From: Amoebophrya sp. A120
Lineage: Eukaryota > Sar > Dinophyceae > Syndiniales > Amoebophryaceae
Direction: 5' to 3'
DNA length: 32,319 bases
Assembly (NCBI GenBank): GCA_905178155.1
Contig: CAJINV010000002.1
Location: 4,393,024-4,425,342, forward strand
The notes under the pieces are model-generated. The model had not been told where the DNA came from, did no database searches, and worked only from the letters and a program-made list of their open reading frames with translations. Each line of letters starts with the position of its first letter. Positions within the stretch are counted from its first letter, which is position 1. Positions 1-9,921 of this stretch are shown here, in pieces. The translations under genes were made by a program, and so were the position numbers.

Positions 1-700
1 GCTGAGGCCTTTCGGGACAAGGTACTTACAAAATCACCCGGGGCGCGCTAGGGTACAGAATTGGGCAACCGGGCTAGGGCATAAAACTCGAGCAGGGCGC
101 AGAATTCGCCAAATCGGGCTAGGGTACAAAATTAGGCAAATCGAGATAGGCTACACAGTTTGGAGAGGGTACAGAATTAGCCAAATCGGGCGAGGGTACA
201 AAATTAGGCGTGTCGGGTGAGGGTATAAAATTAGGCGAATCGGTGTAGGGCACAAAGTTGGCTACTCCGCGCCGCCCTTGAAAGAGGAGCTTTGGCCCCC
301 GTGGTGCTGCTCTTCGCTAGACAAATATAAGCCCTGTCCGAGGGCGCAAGGTGAGGCCTTTCGGGGCAGGGTACGTACCTACAAAACTGCCCGGGGTGCG
401 CTAGGGTACAGAATTGGGCAGCCGTGAGAGGATACAAAATTCGAGCAGGGTGCAGAATTTGCCAAATCGGGCTAGGGTACAAAATTAGGGAAATCGGGAC
501 AGGGTACAAAATTCGGGGATGGTACAAAATTGGCCAAATCGGGGTAGGGTACAAAAGGAGCCGATTCGGGTGAGGGTATGAAATTAGGCGAATCGGGGTA
601 GGGTACCAAAGTGGCCAAACCGCGCAGCCTCCGACGGGAGGGCTTTGGCTCCCGCGGTTCTGCTCTTCCGACGCTAGACAAAAATAACCCCTGCGACCCC
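1..700. repeat. tandem array of 27-bp and 18-bp units in two higher-order copies
   Basis: Units resembling GGGTACAAAATTAGGCGAAT plus about 7 bases recur roughly 18 times. Most are 27 bp and a few are 18 bp. The array is itself duplicated: the stretch from about 4 (GAGGCCTTTCGGG) is repeated from about 353, giving a higher-order period near 350 bp. Because unit lengths are multiples of nine, every frame on either strand yields a repeated nonapeptide-like pattern, so the open frames here are not evidence of coding. Confidence 0.85.
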
Positions 701-721
701 ACCAAACCCCTGCTTTATATA

Positions 722-987
722 TATTTTCAGGTGTTTCGATAGTGTTGCTCCTGCTTAGTTTCTTTGTGTAAGACCGAGTGGCAATGCGGCTCATGTGCTC
801 GTTCCTCTCGTGATGTCGTCGCACCTTCGCGTTTCATCCCGATTCGAAACATTGTCGTTATGACGGTTCCGACGACGTCACGTCGTCGGAACCGTCATAA
901 CTGATTTCACGGCAGCACTTGGTAGATTTCGCGACGTAGTACCGCACCAGAATTACGTAACCAAAGGTCGCACTCGCTGAAAATCAT
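722..987. repeat. dispersed repeat, copy 1 (introner-free)
   Basis: About 265 bp that recurs at 9653-9921 and continues after 10234. Shared landmarks are TATTTTCAGGTGTTTCGATA, GATGTCGTCGCACCTTCGCG, and the end AATTACGTAA-CAAAGGTCGCAC. Both copies lie just upstream of a + strand gene, so this may be a repeated promoter or leader module. This copy holds the uninterrupted version of the site into which an introner is inserted at 9922. Confidence 0.85.
858..900. repeat. perfect 43-bp palindrome (21-bp arms, 1-base centre)
   Basis: Left arm 858-878 begins TTATGACGGTTCCGACGACG and is exactly complementary to the right arm 880-900, with a single C at 879. In the second copy of the surrounding repeat (around 9800-9842) only the right half is recognisable, so the hairpin is specific to copy 1. 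Confidence 0.9.
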
Positions 988-1095
988 TTCTGTCTACGTC
1001 CGTATCGTTGTGTGCTGTTCTCCTGTTCTTGCCGGGAATCTCGTCTTCGCTGTGCATGTCCTGATGACCACGTAAAGCACATTTCGATCGGTTTG

Positions 1096-1135
1096 TTCTA
1101 GCGTACCCGCATTTGTTGAAAAAATCGGTCTTTCG
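1096..1135. repeat. 40-bp dispersed repeat, copy 1
   Basis: Contains CCCGCATTTGTTGAAAAAAT and recurs at 3459-3498 with one mismatch. It lies just before the first gene. An open frame running back through it should not be taken as coding. Confidence 0.85.
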
Positions 1136-1171
1136 GGTCCGCTCAAAGCTGACCCAGTGCTGGACGTGGAG

Positions 1172-2657
1172 ATGCGCGACAGGTCGCCGGACCCGCCGCG
1201 GGGCAGCAGCCAGGACTCGTTCTTCTTCCCGGAGTCAAGGAAGCGGGGATGAGAACAAGGCTGTGGACGCTGATAAATCTGACGGGATCAACTTGATTCA
1301 GGACACGGACCGGCTGGCTCGGAATAGGAAGTTCAGGGACGACAACATCAAACGGGAGCGCCGGGAGCGGGCATTGCGGCTGGTCAAAGAGGAGGACCGC
1401 TTCAAGAAGCAGCTCGCCCAGGTGAAAGGGCTGGACCTCGTGGCCAGCCGGTGGGTTGAGATCTTGTGTGTCTTGCAGTTCGGCGGCATCAACAACGGGC
1501 GGGATTTTTTGATCACCAAGAGGCTCTACGGCTCTAAGGAGTTCAAGGAGAACGGCAAGACCGTCCACCGCGTCATCGCAACAACGAAGAAGACCTGCCA
1601 GGAGTTTCGCGCGGCCCTTGCCATCAATGAAGTGAAGGACAACGTGGAGGAGGTGGGGAAAAAAGCAGGCGAAAAGCAGCCGGTGCCCAAGGTGAAGCCA
1701 ACTGTCCCGAAGCAACCAGGCTGGTTTCTGCCCAGCGTTTCGTCTGTTCTCGCGTCGCGCAAAAAGGCCCGACAGGAACTGGGCGTGCATGCGGATGGTG
1801 CTATCCCGGACGGCCCCGCCGTGGGTCAGCGCAACGACCCCAATCTGGTATATTGTTGCTGTGGCTTTTTTATTGAGGTGTGTTTGGTAGTGCGAAAACC
1901 TTCTTCGCCATGCTGTGTATGATGTGAATTTGAGCTCCCCTCAGCTATGAGATCTTCTCTGATTCGATAACAGGTTGGATATAATGTTGCCGACTTTGGG
2001 GAGGAGGTCGTGGACTTCGAGTTCCGCAAGCCCTACAACGCGGAAAATGAGGAGGATCTCGCTGAGAAAATCAAGGAGCGGGAGCAGGAGCTGAAGGAAA
2101 TGCACAAAGACGGGGAAGATGACATGAAGGACGTTCTGGACAAAACGACGAAGAAATTTCCCATCGACTGCGACTTGGTTTGTGAGGAGGCAATCTGGGG
2201 CGCAAAAGTGTTCCAGCCGGTCTGCAAATGCGGCTTGCAGTGGTACGACCTGAGTGTCAATCTCCTCGGCAACAACGGCCCGCAGGTCTCCTGCACAATT
2301 ACCGACATGCACCTTCTGAAGCAGGAAACCTACACCCGGCAGATCGGTGAGCGGTGCCACTTGGTGAAAACCAAGGGAGACGAAAAAAACAACACCGGAT
2401 GGGCGTGCTATTGCGGTAAATGGCATGCCGGGAAGTTGTGGAAAGACGACTCTTTTATGGAGCAGGTATCGATGAAGGACGCAATCACCTGTGCGGTGGT
2501 GTATATCAAGGAAAAGATGAGATCTCTCGGCGTGTGTAACTGCAAGAAGGAGGATTACCACTCGAACTTTTCGCAGCTATCTAGCAGGTACACTTTCAAA
2601 GCAACAGAGAAAAAGGCGCCGGCACCTGCGCCGGAGTTGAAAAAGCAGAAGAAGTAG
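1172..2657 (+). CDS. cysteine-rich protein of unknown function (two exons, one-base frameshift)
   Basis: Exons are 1172-1847 and 1974-2657, split by a canonical GT-AG intron between codons. The ATG at 1172 (MRDRSPDP) opens a frame that ends at a TGA after the GGGG run at 1245-1248. The long downstream frame has no ATG in exon 1. Removing one G joins the two frames (ESRK-RDENKAV) and gives 1359 nt, 452 residues. Residues about 20-220 are charged and helix-prone. Residues about 291-415 carry 11 cysteines including three CxC pairs (CKC, CYC, CNC), which suggests metal binding or disulfides, but I recognise no family. The tail is Ala/Pro/Lys-rich. It holds no introner, unlike its neighbours. The frameshift may be a sequencing error, a true mutation, or a sign that the start is elsewhere. 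Confidence 0.65.
1848..1973 (+). other. canonical GT-AG spliceosomal intron (126 bp)
   Basis: The donor is CTG|GTATAT and the acceptor GATAACAG|GTTGGA. Both flanking exons are in the same frame and the cut falls between codons. There is no terminal inverted repeat and no 5-bp duplication, so it is unlike the introners elsewhere in the window. Confidence 0.8.
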
Positions 2658-3455
2658 TTTATGGTATTTTGAAACTATCCCAAGACCGAGGGCTTCGTCC
2701 TCGGCATTATCGATAACGACGCCTCCGGATGATATTGTAGGTTTTATAGTGAAGACGAGGACTGCGTCTGCTGATGGCCAGCAACCTCCTGCGCTTCGGC
2801 CGGGAGGATTTCTTTACCTTGACTCACACTTCGTGCCGCATCGATGCGGAAAATTTTTATAAGAATAAATCCGAGCGTCCCGTGAGAAGTCTGCTGCCTA
2901 GTATTATTTGCAGCGACGCTGATGAATATTCGTCGCAAACTTGAAATAGCCGCGACTCGTGTACACAAATGCATTCAGCGAGGCGGTCGCCCGTCCTTCG
3001 TTTTCTTTGTTTCATCCAACCGCGCAAACGCGTATCTTTGTGAACGAGAAGTGTTCGCAATTTGTTCGTGGTCGTCGTGTCGCTCCGCCCCTCATCGTGG
3101 AGCGTCGTCCTATTCGTCGGCGCATTTCGTAGAGTCGGTGAGCCTGCGACAGCAGTTTCTGTCGGTAGATGTACAAAATTCGAAAACTGCCACCGTCTCG
3201 CTACATCTGGGCACTCCAGTTGTCGCCCTCGTCTTTGGTCGCAATTGTTCGCTTGTGGGAGGCGTTACTATTTTCAGCGGTTTCGCGTCAAGCATTGAAC
3301 ACAACATACCACACAGCACGCGCGCATCAACGTCGCGAACTGATCAAACAAAGAACGCTATTTGTGAAGTCGGTTGCGCGGGCATATATACAGTGTAAAA
3401 AATTGACTAGGCAAATTTTGAAAAGATGGGTGAGCAGATGGATACTTTAGGGCCT

Positions 3456-3683
3456 TCATTCTAGCGTGCCCGCATTTGTTGAAAAAATCGGTCTTTCGTC
3501 ATTTGTACACACAGTATCTTCAAAATAAGTTGTCAAGAACTTGTTCTTGACATCGGTCTTTAATACCCGCGTTAGTGGTGCCATAAGCTGAATGTCCTCG
3601 GTTATCTTTTCGTATAAAAATTGGACAACGTCTACGTCTTCGTTAACGTCCATCATGACTTTTTCCTTTTCGTACAACAACAA
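3456..3683 (-). other. possible minus-strand exon remnant
   Basis: The minus strand encodes a protein-like stretch (MMDVNEDVDVVQFLYEKITE and onward) ending in the 40-bp dispersed repeat. Upstream on the minus strand, around 3740, lies a T9 tract followed by AG that could be a splice acceptor. No further exon could be joined to it. It may be a gene fragment or chance. Confidence 0.2.
3459..3498. repeat. 40-bp dispersed repeat, copy 2
   Basis: 39 of 40 bases match 1096-1135 in the same orientation. No known element was recognised around it. Confidence 0.85.
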
Positions 3684-4155
3684 AGAGGATTGCGTGACGT
3701 TCCTCGATACTGGGCATATATAAGAACTACTTGTGCTCCTAAAAAAAAACTACTGACCCGGCCGACGAGACCACGATCATCGTTTTTATTTGCCTCAACG
3801 AAATATGAAACGATAACGATTCCCCAATTTTCGACAGGTCATTTTGCCAAAACTTTCTTGACTTGTTGGTCGTCCCCACGTCTGCAACAAGTCCTAGAAG
3901 GACACAAAAGTAAAGCACTTAATACTTCACGACCTCGACGCTTTGAGCAACAATTGCAAACTTTTCGGAAATATTTTTATACTTTTATACACCACTTTCA
4001 AACTACTAACGGTCATCTTCTTATCTTACGAACAAACAAAAAATTCCTATGTATACTACGTCAATTATGTGGAACAAGTAGAAGCTACTGCTCAGTAGTG
4101 TCAGTGTTGATACTTCCTCAGAAGTACAACTTGCAGACGAGTGTAGTTTCTATAA

Positions 4156-4200
4156 TAATTACTACTTCATTTCTTCCAGATCTTCCACGTGAAGCCACTA
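4156..4200. repeat. 45-bp dispersed repeat, copy 1
   Basis: Contains CCAGATCTTCCACG and matches 5140-5184 at 40 of 45 bases in the same orientation. The other copy lies immediately upstream of the MORN gene start. Confidence 0.75.
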
Positions 4201-4879
4201 TTGCCACTTCTGCAAGCTGTGGTGGTTGAAGCACTTTCACGACTGCGTCCGGGACCAGGGAAGGTATAGAATTAGAAGTTTGCTCTATGATGTAGTAGGA
4301 ACGGCTTTTGGTTTTGTGTGATGGTGTGAAGACATGTTGTCACATGGAAATAAACGCACAACCGGGGTAGACCTGGTCTAGAAATTTCTCTAGGCATTTT
4401 TTTCGCTTAGCAGGTAGCTTCTTAAGAGAAGCTTCTGAGAGGGGCTTTTAAGTGCCGCCCATCTGAATTCAGATGCGCGCCGGGGCACGCGCCCGCCTGA
4501 ATTCAGCTGAAGACAGCGAAAAGACTCCACTGCAGGTGGGCCGAGGGCTGGGCAAGGCCCAAGGGTGCGTCCGCCTACTTTTAGGTAGACGCGCGCCGGG
4601 CCAGCCATCCGCAATGCTCCCAGCGCAGACGCCGGGCCAATCTTCCGCAATTCAGCCGCACGGCGGTCCCAGCGCCTAAATGCAAGGGGGCGCCGGGACA
4701 AGTCCGATAGGATTTATGGCCACGTCGGGCCAGGTCCGCTTGCATTCACGCGGGCGCCGACTTGAATGTAGCCACCTTCCACAGGAGGGGACTTAGAAAG
4801 GCAAGACCTCTTCTGAGAGAGAGAGCCTCGATCTCTTTCGCAGAAATGCAACTTTATTGCGCCTTGGCCTCTACTTTCA

Positions 4880-4970
4880 CTTTCTCGGGAGCAGTGGCTC
4901 CTAGCCTCTACGCCCCAGCCTTGGCTCCCACAGGAGGGGGCGTAAAAGGTCCAAACTGCTCCCGAGAAAG
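4880..4970. repeat. nested foldback hairpin
   Basis: CTTTCTCGGGAGCAGT at 4880-4895 is perfectly complementary to 4955-4970. Inside it TACGCCCC (4909-4916) pairs with GGGGCGTA (4937-4944). Weaker complementarity extends outward (about 4860-4879 with 4969-4990). It resembles a foldback or MITE-like insertion, but no target duplication was identified. Confidence 0.7.
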
Positions 4971-5102
4971 AAATCCGCAAGATGCGTTGCAGAAAGTAAG
5001 GGGCCTTGTGCTTGGACGGCTTCGTTTTTCCTCTGGAGCGGCCTCCATTGCGTAGTTTATTTGGATGAAGATGCTTCATTCTGAGTTTACTAGACGCCCC
5101 AT

Positions 5103-5125
5103 CGCCGGCGTCCTGGACGCCGGCG
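5103..5125. repeat. perfect 23-bp GC-rich palindrome
   Basis: The arm CGCCGGCGTCC (5103-5113) pairs exactly with 5115-5125 around a single T. It lies about 85 bp upstream of the MORN gene ATG, so a regulatory or terminator role is possible but unproven. Confidence 0.8.
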
Positions 5126-5139
5126 TGGTAGTCTCGTAC

Positions 5140-5184
5140 TAATTACTATTTCACTTGATCCAGATCTTCCACGCGAAGCCACTA
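5140..5184. repeat. 45-bp dispersed repeat, copy 2, upstream of the MORN gene
   Basis: Matches 4156-4200 at 40 of 45 positions. It ends 24 bp before the predicted ATG at 5209, so this copy is probably promoter or 5' leader. Confidence 0.75.
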
Positions 5185-5208
5185 CGGCGACCACCACCTC
5201 CAAGGAAC

Positions 5209-8200
5209 ATGGCTTTCACTCGGCGCACTCCTGCCGCAGCACGTCACCGGCCCGCAGGTCGGCGTCCCAGCATGACCACCACAAGCACAAACTCTACACG
5301 TCGTAGAGGCGCTGGCGCCGCCTCGCCGAGGACGTCCAGCTGTCCGAGGTACAAGAGGAGAAGCAGAACTATGCGCCGCCGCTTATCGTGCGTAAAAATG
5401 TCTTCACGACCCCAGAGTCAAGTAGATGGGGACTTTGCAACACGACCAGAAAGCCAAATGTTTTGCTGGGAGCCATGCATCACAGGTGGTTCTTTGGCGC
5501 TGCAGTGTAGAAGTTGTGCCTAGATAGTCCAGACGCATGACAAACGCGCTCCGTAGTTGTCCTGATAATTAGTGCATTACAAAATACTACCAAGCGCCAA
5601 CATTTATTTTGAAGAATGCCTCTCCTTGAGAACCGCGTGTGAGAAAAAAACACGCAACTTTGCAGGACATCACCAGCTTATCGTTATCGGGGTCGTGGGG
5701 ACGTCTTTGCATAGGATATCGAGTACCTCTTTTGCGGAAGAACAAGTTCCTGCTTGCTGGAACCAGCGTCCTGCGCATTGCGATATCAACATACACGACC
5801 AGCACTCTAGTGGTATCGCCTGCCCCTCTATCCACAGAAAAAAACCCATCCTTATCTATTTTTCGCATGACAGACACATAATTTTATACGTGTTTTGCAT
5901 GACAAATTGGATGTGGGTGGGTGTTTTATTTTCCTGGATGCCCTCCTCTCGTCAGTGCCGTGAACGTGGAAAAAATCAACGCGCAGCAGCAATCACAGCA
6001 GCAGAGCATAACTGGAAGCGCCAACGGAAGCCGCAAGACAAGCACAGCTTCAACTGCCCAGCCGAGCATGGGAGACAAGATGAACGAGGATAATTGCAGT
6101 GGCTCCTGTGGCAGTATGAAAAAGAAAACTTCAACTTCAAGCTTCTTACAACTACATTAAATTGCAGCTCTTCTTGTGTTGTCCTTTTTGCATGACGTCG
6201 AGGAGCACGAGAGCCGTGCTCCTGGTGGTATGCGTAGGTAGGTGAACAGCAGATCATGGAAATGAAGGAAGTCGAAGTTCTTGCTCCTTGCATAGAATGC
6301 GGCAAGAACACCACTGGAGATGAGAAGCAGAAACTACAAGTGCAAAAACCAGCAGCGGCCGTCATCGGTCGGTTTCACAACCCACACGAAGGACCTGTGG
6401 AAGTCGAAGGCACCACTGCTGCTGCAGCCGGACCAAACCTGGCTCCCGCGGCCGCGCTATGCCTTGCACAAATGTTTCTAGGTCTAGTTGAAGGGAGGCC
6501 CCAACTTGCCCCGCACGTTCTCGTCGATGTTGACGCAAAAATTTCTTATGTTGCATGCGCCCCAAAAGTAAAAGAAAATATGCCAGTCTCCTGCTACGCT
6601 AATACGGAACCTGTCATGTTGTTGCCAGACGCGTCGCGACCGTGAGGCGTGTGCTACACCTGTAAATAAAACGCATTTATTCTTATTGTGTGCATAATTC
6701 CAGACCACCATCTGCATGACCACCCAAAAGAGGATCTTCATGGGTGACAAACAGGGCGGGCACCCTTCCAGAGCCAAACCGATTTGCAGTCGATAGTACG
6801 CGCCGCTGCAAGCTTCGTCCGTAGTTGCACAGCAGTCCGATGCGTCGGGATCCAGTGGTGGAACAGGGGATCTTCTTCAGGCTGATGCTGCTGCTGAAGA
6901 ACGCGGACATGATGAGGCCTCCACCTCTAGGGAGGTGGACCGCGCGGCCGGACCGGCAGAAAAGCAGCCAGCCCCGGACGACGGCAGACAACCAGTAGAA
7001 ACACGACAGGAGTCGGCCGAGGGTTTTCCCGGCGCCGAAGCAAGTGGTCGCGCTGGGCCGGTGGAACCACCAGGAGAAAAAAAGCCTCACCAACACGAGG
7101 GGCCAGGAACAAAGGCACAACCTGGTGGGGACATGGAGAGTGGATCCCCCTCCGGCAATCCTGACAAGCGACAAAAACAACGTCAAGAACAGTCAGTAGC
7201 CTCCGAAAGCAAGGGCGATGCGTCTACAACTGCTCCTAGTACTAGTGGGAATCATGCCGCAGCCGCGCCGCTCAGCCCCCCCACTCCCGTGGCCTTGCCT
7301 CCGGCGCAGCCCGCTGCCGGCACAGCCCTCTCGGAATGTCAGGCCAAGCTTGCCAATATGGATCGTAATGTGTTGGAGAAGCAAGAGAAGAAAGCGATGT
7401 CCGCGAAAGGAGAGGGCGTGGAGTACCAAGGCGAGTTGAACGAGGCCGGCCAGCCACACGGCTGGGGCAAGCTGACGTGGCCGGACGGGGATTCGTCTGG
7501 GAGGAAGGAGTACGAAGGGCAGTTTGAAGGAGGTGTCATGGATGGCTGCGGCAAGATGGTCGTGTATATGAATACGGCCGGAGGCCCGTGCGGCAAAGGC
7601 GCGCGGAAGCCATTAATAAGGAGTATGTCGGGCAGTGGAAGGACGACAAGAAACACGGCGAGGGCGAGTACACGTTTCATCCGGACGGGGCGACGTACAA
7701 GGGGCAGTTTCAGGACGACAAGCATCACGGCGAAGGTTTGTTCAATTGGCCGGATGGAGAGATGTACAAGGGGCAGTATCTGGGCGGCAAGTGGCACGGC
7801 GAAGGTTTCTACAGGTTTAAGGATGGGACGACGTACGAGGGGCAGTGGAAGGACAGCAGTTTTCACGGAACCGGCGTGCGCAAGTACCCGAACGGGGCGT
7901 CGTACGAAGGGCAGTGGCAGGACGATGAGTATCATGGTTACGGCGTGTGGAAGTGGCCAGACGGGACCAAGTACGTAGGCAATTGGCAGGGCGGCAATAT
8001 GCACGGCGAGGGCGAGTACACGTTTTCGGATGGGACGTCGACGTACAAGGGGCAGTTTCAGGACGACAAGTTTCAAGGCTACGGCGTGCGCACGTACCCG
8101 GACGGGGCGTCGTACGAGGGGGGGTTTAAGGACGACAAGCGCGACGGCAGTGGCGTGTACAGGTCGACTGTGTATACGTACGAAGGGCAGTGGCAGGGCG

Positions 8201-8616
8201 ACAATTTTCACGGCGAGGGCATGTGGGTGCAAGTAGTGAAGGGGGACAGGTACGCGTACGTAGGGCAGTTCATACACGGCAAGCGGCACGGCAAAGGCCT
8301 GTACACGTGGCCGGATGGGGAGGAGTACGATGGGCAGTGGGAGAACGGCGAGAAGCACGGCGTGGGCACGACGGTGGCTTCGGATGGGGACAGGTACAAA
8401 GGGCCGTACATGCACAACAAGCGGCACGGCAATGGCCTGTACACGTGGCCGGACGGGACGAGCTGGCGCGGGGAGTGGAGTGAAGGTAAAGTGGGCTTTT
8501 GTGGTTCACCCAAAGGCGTCTGCATCAAGCGCAGCGGCCAGACTGTTCTGAGCGAACAAGAGTCATGGTTCTCGGACTGCAAGCCGAAGGGGCCGCAGGA
8601 AGCACATGGCCCCTAA
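5209..8616 (+). CDS. MORN-repeat protein (five exons, four introners, one-base frameshift)
   Basis: Exons are 5209-5383, 5724-5828, 5946-6114, 6300-6457 and 6804-8616. The ATG at 5209 is the first in frame after a TAA at 5140. All four introner joins keep the frame. Inside the last exon the frame slips near the AAA run at 7595-7597; one extra A restores it, giving 2421 nt and 806 residues. The N-terminus is Arg-rich with one hydrophobic stretch (LLRKNKFLLAGTSVLRIAIS). A Gln/Ser- and Pro/Gly-rich linker follows. Residues about 405-765 hold 14-15 MORN repeats of about 23 residues (YEGQWKDD..HGEG....PDG). MORN arrays generally act as membrane, lipid or scaffold modules. No kinase or SET domain is attached. 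The frameshift may be an assembly error or real inactivation. Confidence 0.85.
5384..5718. mobile_element. introner, family O (MORN gene intron 1)
   Basis: 335 bp. The left end TATCGTGCGTAAAAATGTCT and the inverted right end TATCCTATGCAAAGACGTCC match at 22 of 30 bases. The flanking pentamers CCGCT/TCGAG are diverged. Removal joins MRRRL to PLLRK in frame. It contains a GCATTACAAA motif at about 5573. The weak TSD suggests an old copy. Confidence 0.7.
5829..5940. mobile_element. introner, family F (MORN gene intron 2)
   Basis: 112 bp, starts TATCCACAGAAAAAAACCCA and ends TTCCTGGATG, with a perfect TSD CCCTC. Removal joins SPAP to PLVSAVNV in frame. Confidence 0.9.
6115..6294. mobile_element. 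introner, family N (MORN gene intron 3)
   Basis: 180 bp. The left end TATGAAAAAGAAAACTTCAA resembles the inverted right end TATGCAAGGAGCAAGAACTT. Flanks GGCAG/GAATG are diverged. Removal joins SCGS to GKNTTGD in frame. The exact right border is less certain than for other copies. Confidence 0.6.
6458..6798. mobile_element. introner, family D, divergent (MORN gene intron 4)
   Basis: 341 bp. Both ends show a diverged D-type TIR (TGCAAAT...GGTCT..GAAGG). The perfect TSD CGCGC places the right end at TAGTA. Removal joins APAAA to PLQASS in frame. It contains the stop codon that would otherwise end the exon. Confidence 0.8.
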
Positions 8617-9652
8617 GGCGGTTGAGGTTGTGTTGAGGTTGATGGTAGTGATGATGATCATGGCCAGCAGGTATTTATGCGGGTGGCGAGACTCCAACAG
8701 ATTCAGATACCAATGGATCGCTGAAGGAGCCGTCGGACAGTGTCGCTTTATGTCATGCGCATCACTTCGGCAAAGCGAAACAAAGCAACGCACGAAGATG
8801 AGTAGTGCCGCGAGTTTCTATTTCATTCCCGCGTATTTCTTTGTCGATTATGATGTGAATTTCGCTGCCTATCAAAATGCCCTCGAGCTCGAGCTGCAGT
8901 GCCCAGTGAACTTCGGCGCCTGGTATCAGAACTTCTAGAGATAGCGGCATCAGATGATTTTTTGTGCACCAACGTGCTTTATCTCTATTCGCGACTATAT
9001 CCGCCTTTGAGCCGATTTTTACGGCGAGCTGCGGTTCAGCTTCTCCCTATTTGTCTTGTGTATTCGTTCGATTCTCATAACATGCTTATGCTTTGTGACC
9101 CGTTTATTTTTTTTTTTTACATTTTTCGACCCATACTTACTATATTTATCTTTCTAACGATAATTTGAAGAATGTGAGCAAGTGCTTGCGTAGTTTGCAT
9201 TTAATATTAATAAAGACTCGCGCAATAAAATTGATTTTGATTTTTTTTTTTCCACTAGCGCTATACCTTCTGTATCTGCATTTAACATTTTAATCTCTGC
9301 TTTCATTTCAGCCCCTCCAGCAACTCCATTTTAAGAACCCCACTTGAAGATGAAGACGCCAGCATTTTTCGGAGCGCTGAACTACTAGACGCGGTCGCCA
9401 AGAACGACTCAGCTCACTCTTAAAAGCCTCCGTGTGCCCGTGTCTGAATGAAGACGATAAACCATAAATCAAATGCATACTATCGCCGTCAGGCGTTAGC
9501 ATTCTGCATGAAGAAAAAACAATTGAAAGAAATCTGTTCACAGTGGTTGATATGTCATTGTAGCAGGTGGTCGTTCCGCTCGACGTGTGATCTAGTGCCA
9601 TTATGTTTATGATCGTTTAAATGAGCCTCATCGTCGACCGTCGTCATCACCT
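8617..9652. other. intergenic stretch
   Basis: No coding frame of note. The centre is AT-rich with T tracts near 9110 and 9240 and AATAAA-like strings near 9210-9230. No introner motif is seen. It probably holds the 3' end of the MORN transcript. Confidence 0.6.
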
Positions 9653-9921
9653 TATTTTCAGGTGTTTCGATAGTGCTGCCTGCTCCTGCTTAGTTTGTGT
9701 AAGACTAAGACCGAGTGACCACGCGGCTTGTGTGCTCGTTCCTTTCGTGATGTCGTCGCACCTTCGCGTTTCGTCTCGATTCGAAACATTGTCGTGAGTG
9801 ATGAATTCGTCCCAGCACGGACGTCGTCAAAACCGTCGTAAACAATTTAACTGCAGCACTTAGTAAGTAGATTTCACCTCACCACGTAGTACCGCAGAAG
9901 AATTACGTAATCAAAGGTCGC
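9653..9921. repeat. dispersed repeat, copy 2 (interrupted by an introner)
   Basis: Matches 722-987 throughout, ending AATTACGTAATCAAAGGTCGC. There an introner begins, and the homology resumes after it (ACGCACTGAAA at 10235, against ACTCGCTGAAA in copy 1). The palindrome of copy 1 is degraded here. It lies upstream of the 1994-residue gene. Confidence 0.85.

Larger units (their letters stand above)
2658..5139. other. intergenic stretch without a convincing gene
   Basis: Open frames occur (for example + strand 3621-4229), but they lack an ATG start, show no recognisable domain and are not linked by introners. No introner motif is seen here. It holds short dispersed repeats at 3459-3498 and 4156-4200, AT-rich DNA to about 4330, then GC-rich DNA with foldback hairpins at about 4430-5130. 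Confidence 0.55.

Noticed and set aside
231-824. Minus-strand open frame of 197 codons
   Set aside because: It runs through the 27-bp tandem array, which is open in several frames because of unit length; no ATG-led gene or domain is visible.
3621-4229. Plus-strand open frame of 202 codons
   Set aside because: No ATG start, AT-rich composition and no recognisable domain or coiled coil. It overlaps a more protein-like minus-strand stretch and part of a dispersed repeat.
6935-7978. A separate gene starting at GTG 6935
   Set aside because: The frame continues upstream through two more exons once the introners are removed, and no ATG lies at 6935. It is part of the MORN gene.
7339-8427. Long minus-strand open frame (362 codons) opposite the MORN exon
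   Set aside because: It is the antisense shadow of the MORN repeats; the repeat period keeps the opposite strand open. The + strand encodes clear MORN units.
8617-9652. tRNA, rRNA or spliced-leader RNA genes in the intergenic gaps
   Set aside because: I saw no cloverleaf, box motifs or conserved rRNA segments by eye in any gap. A covariance-model search would be needed to be sure.
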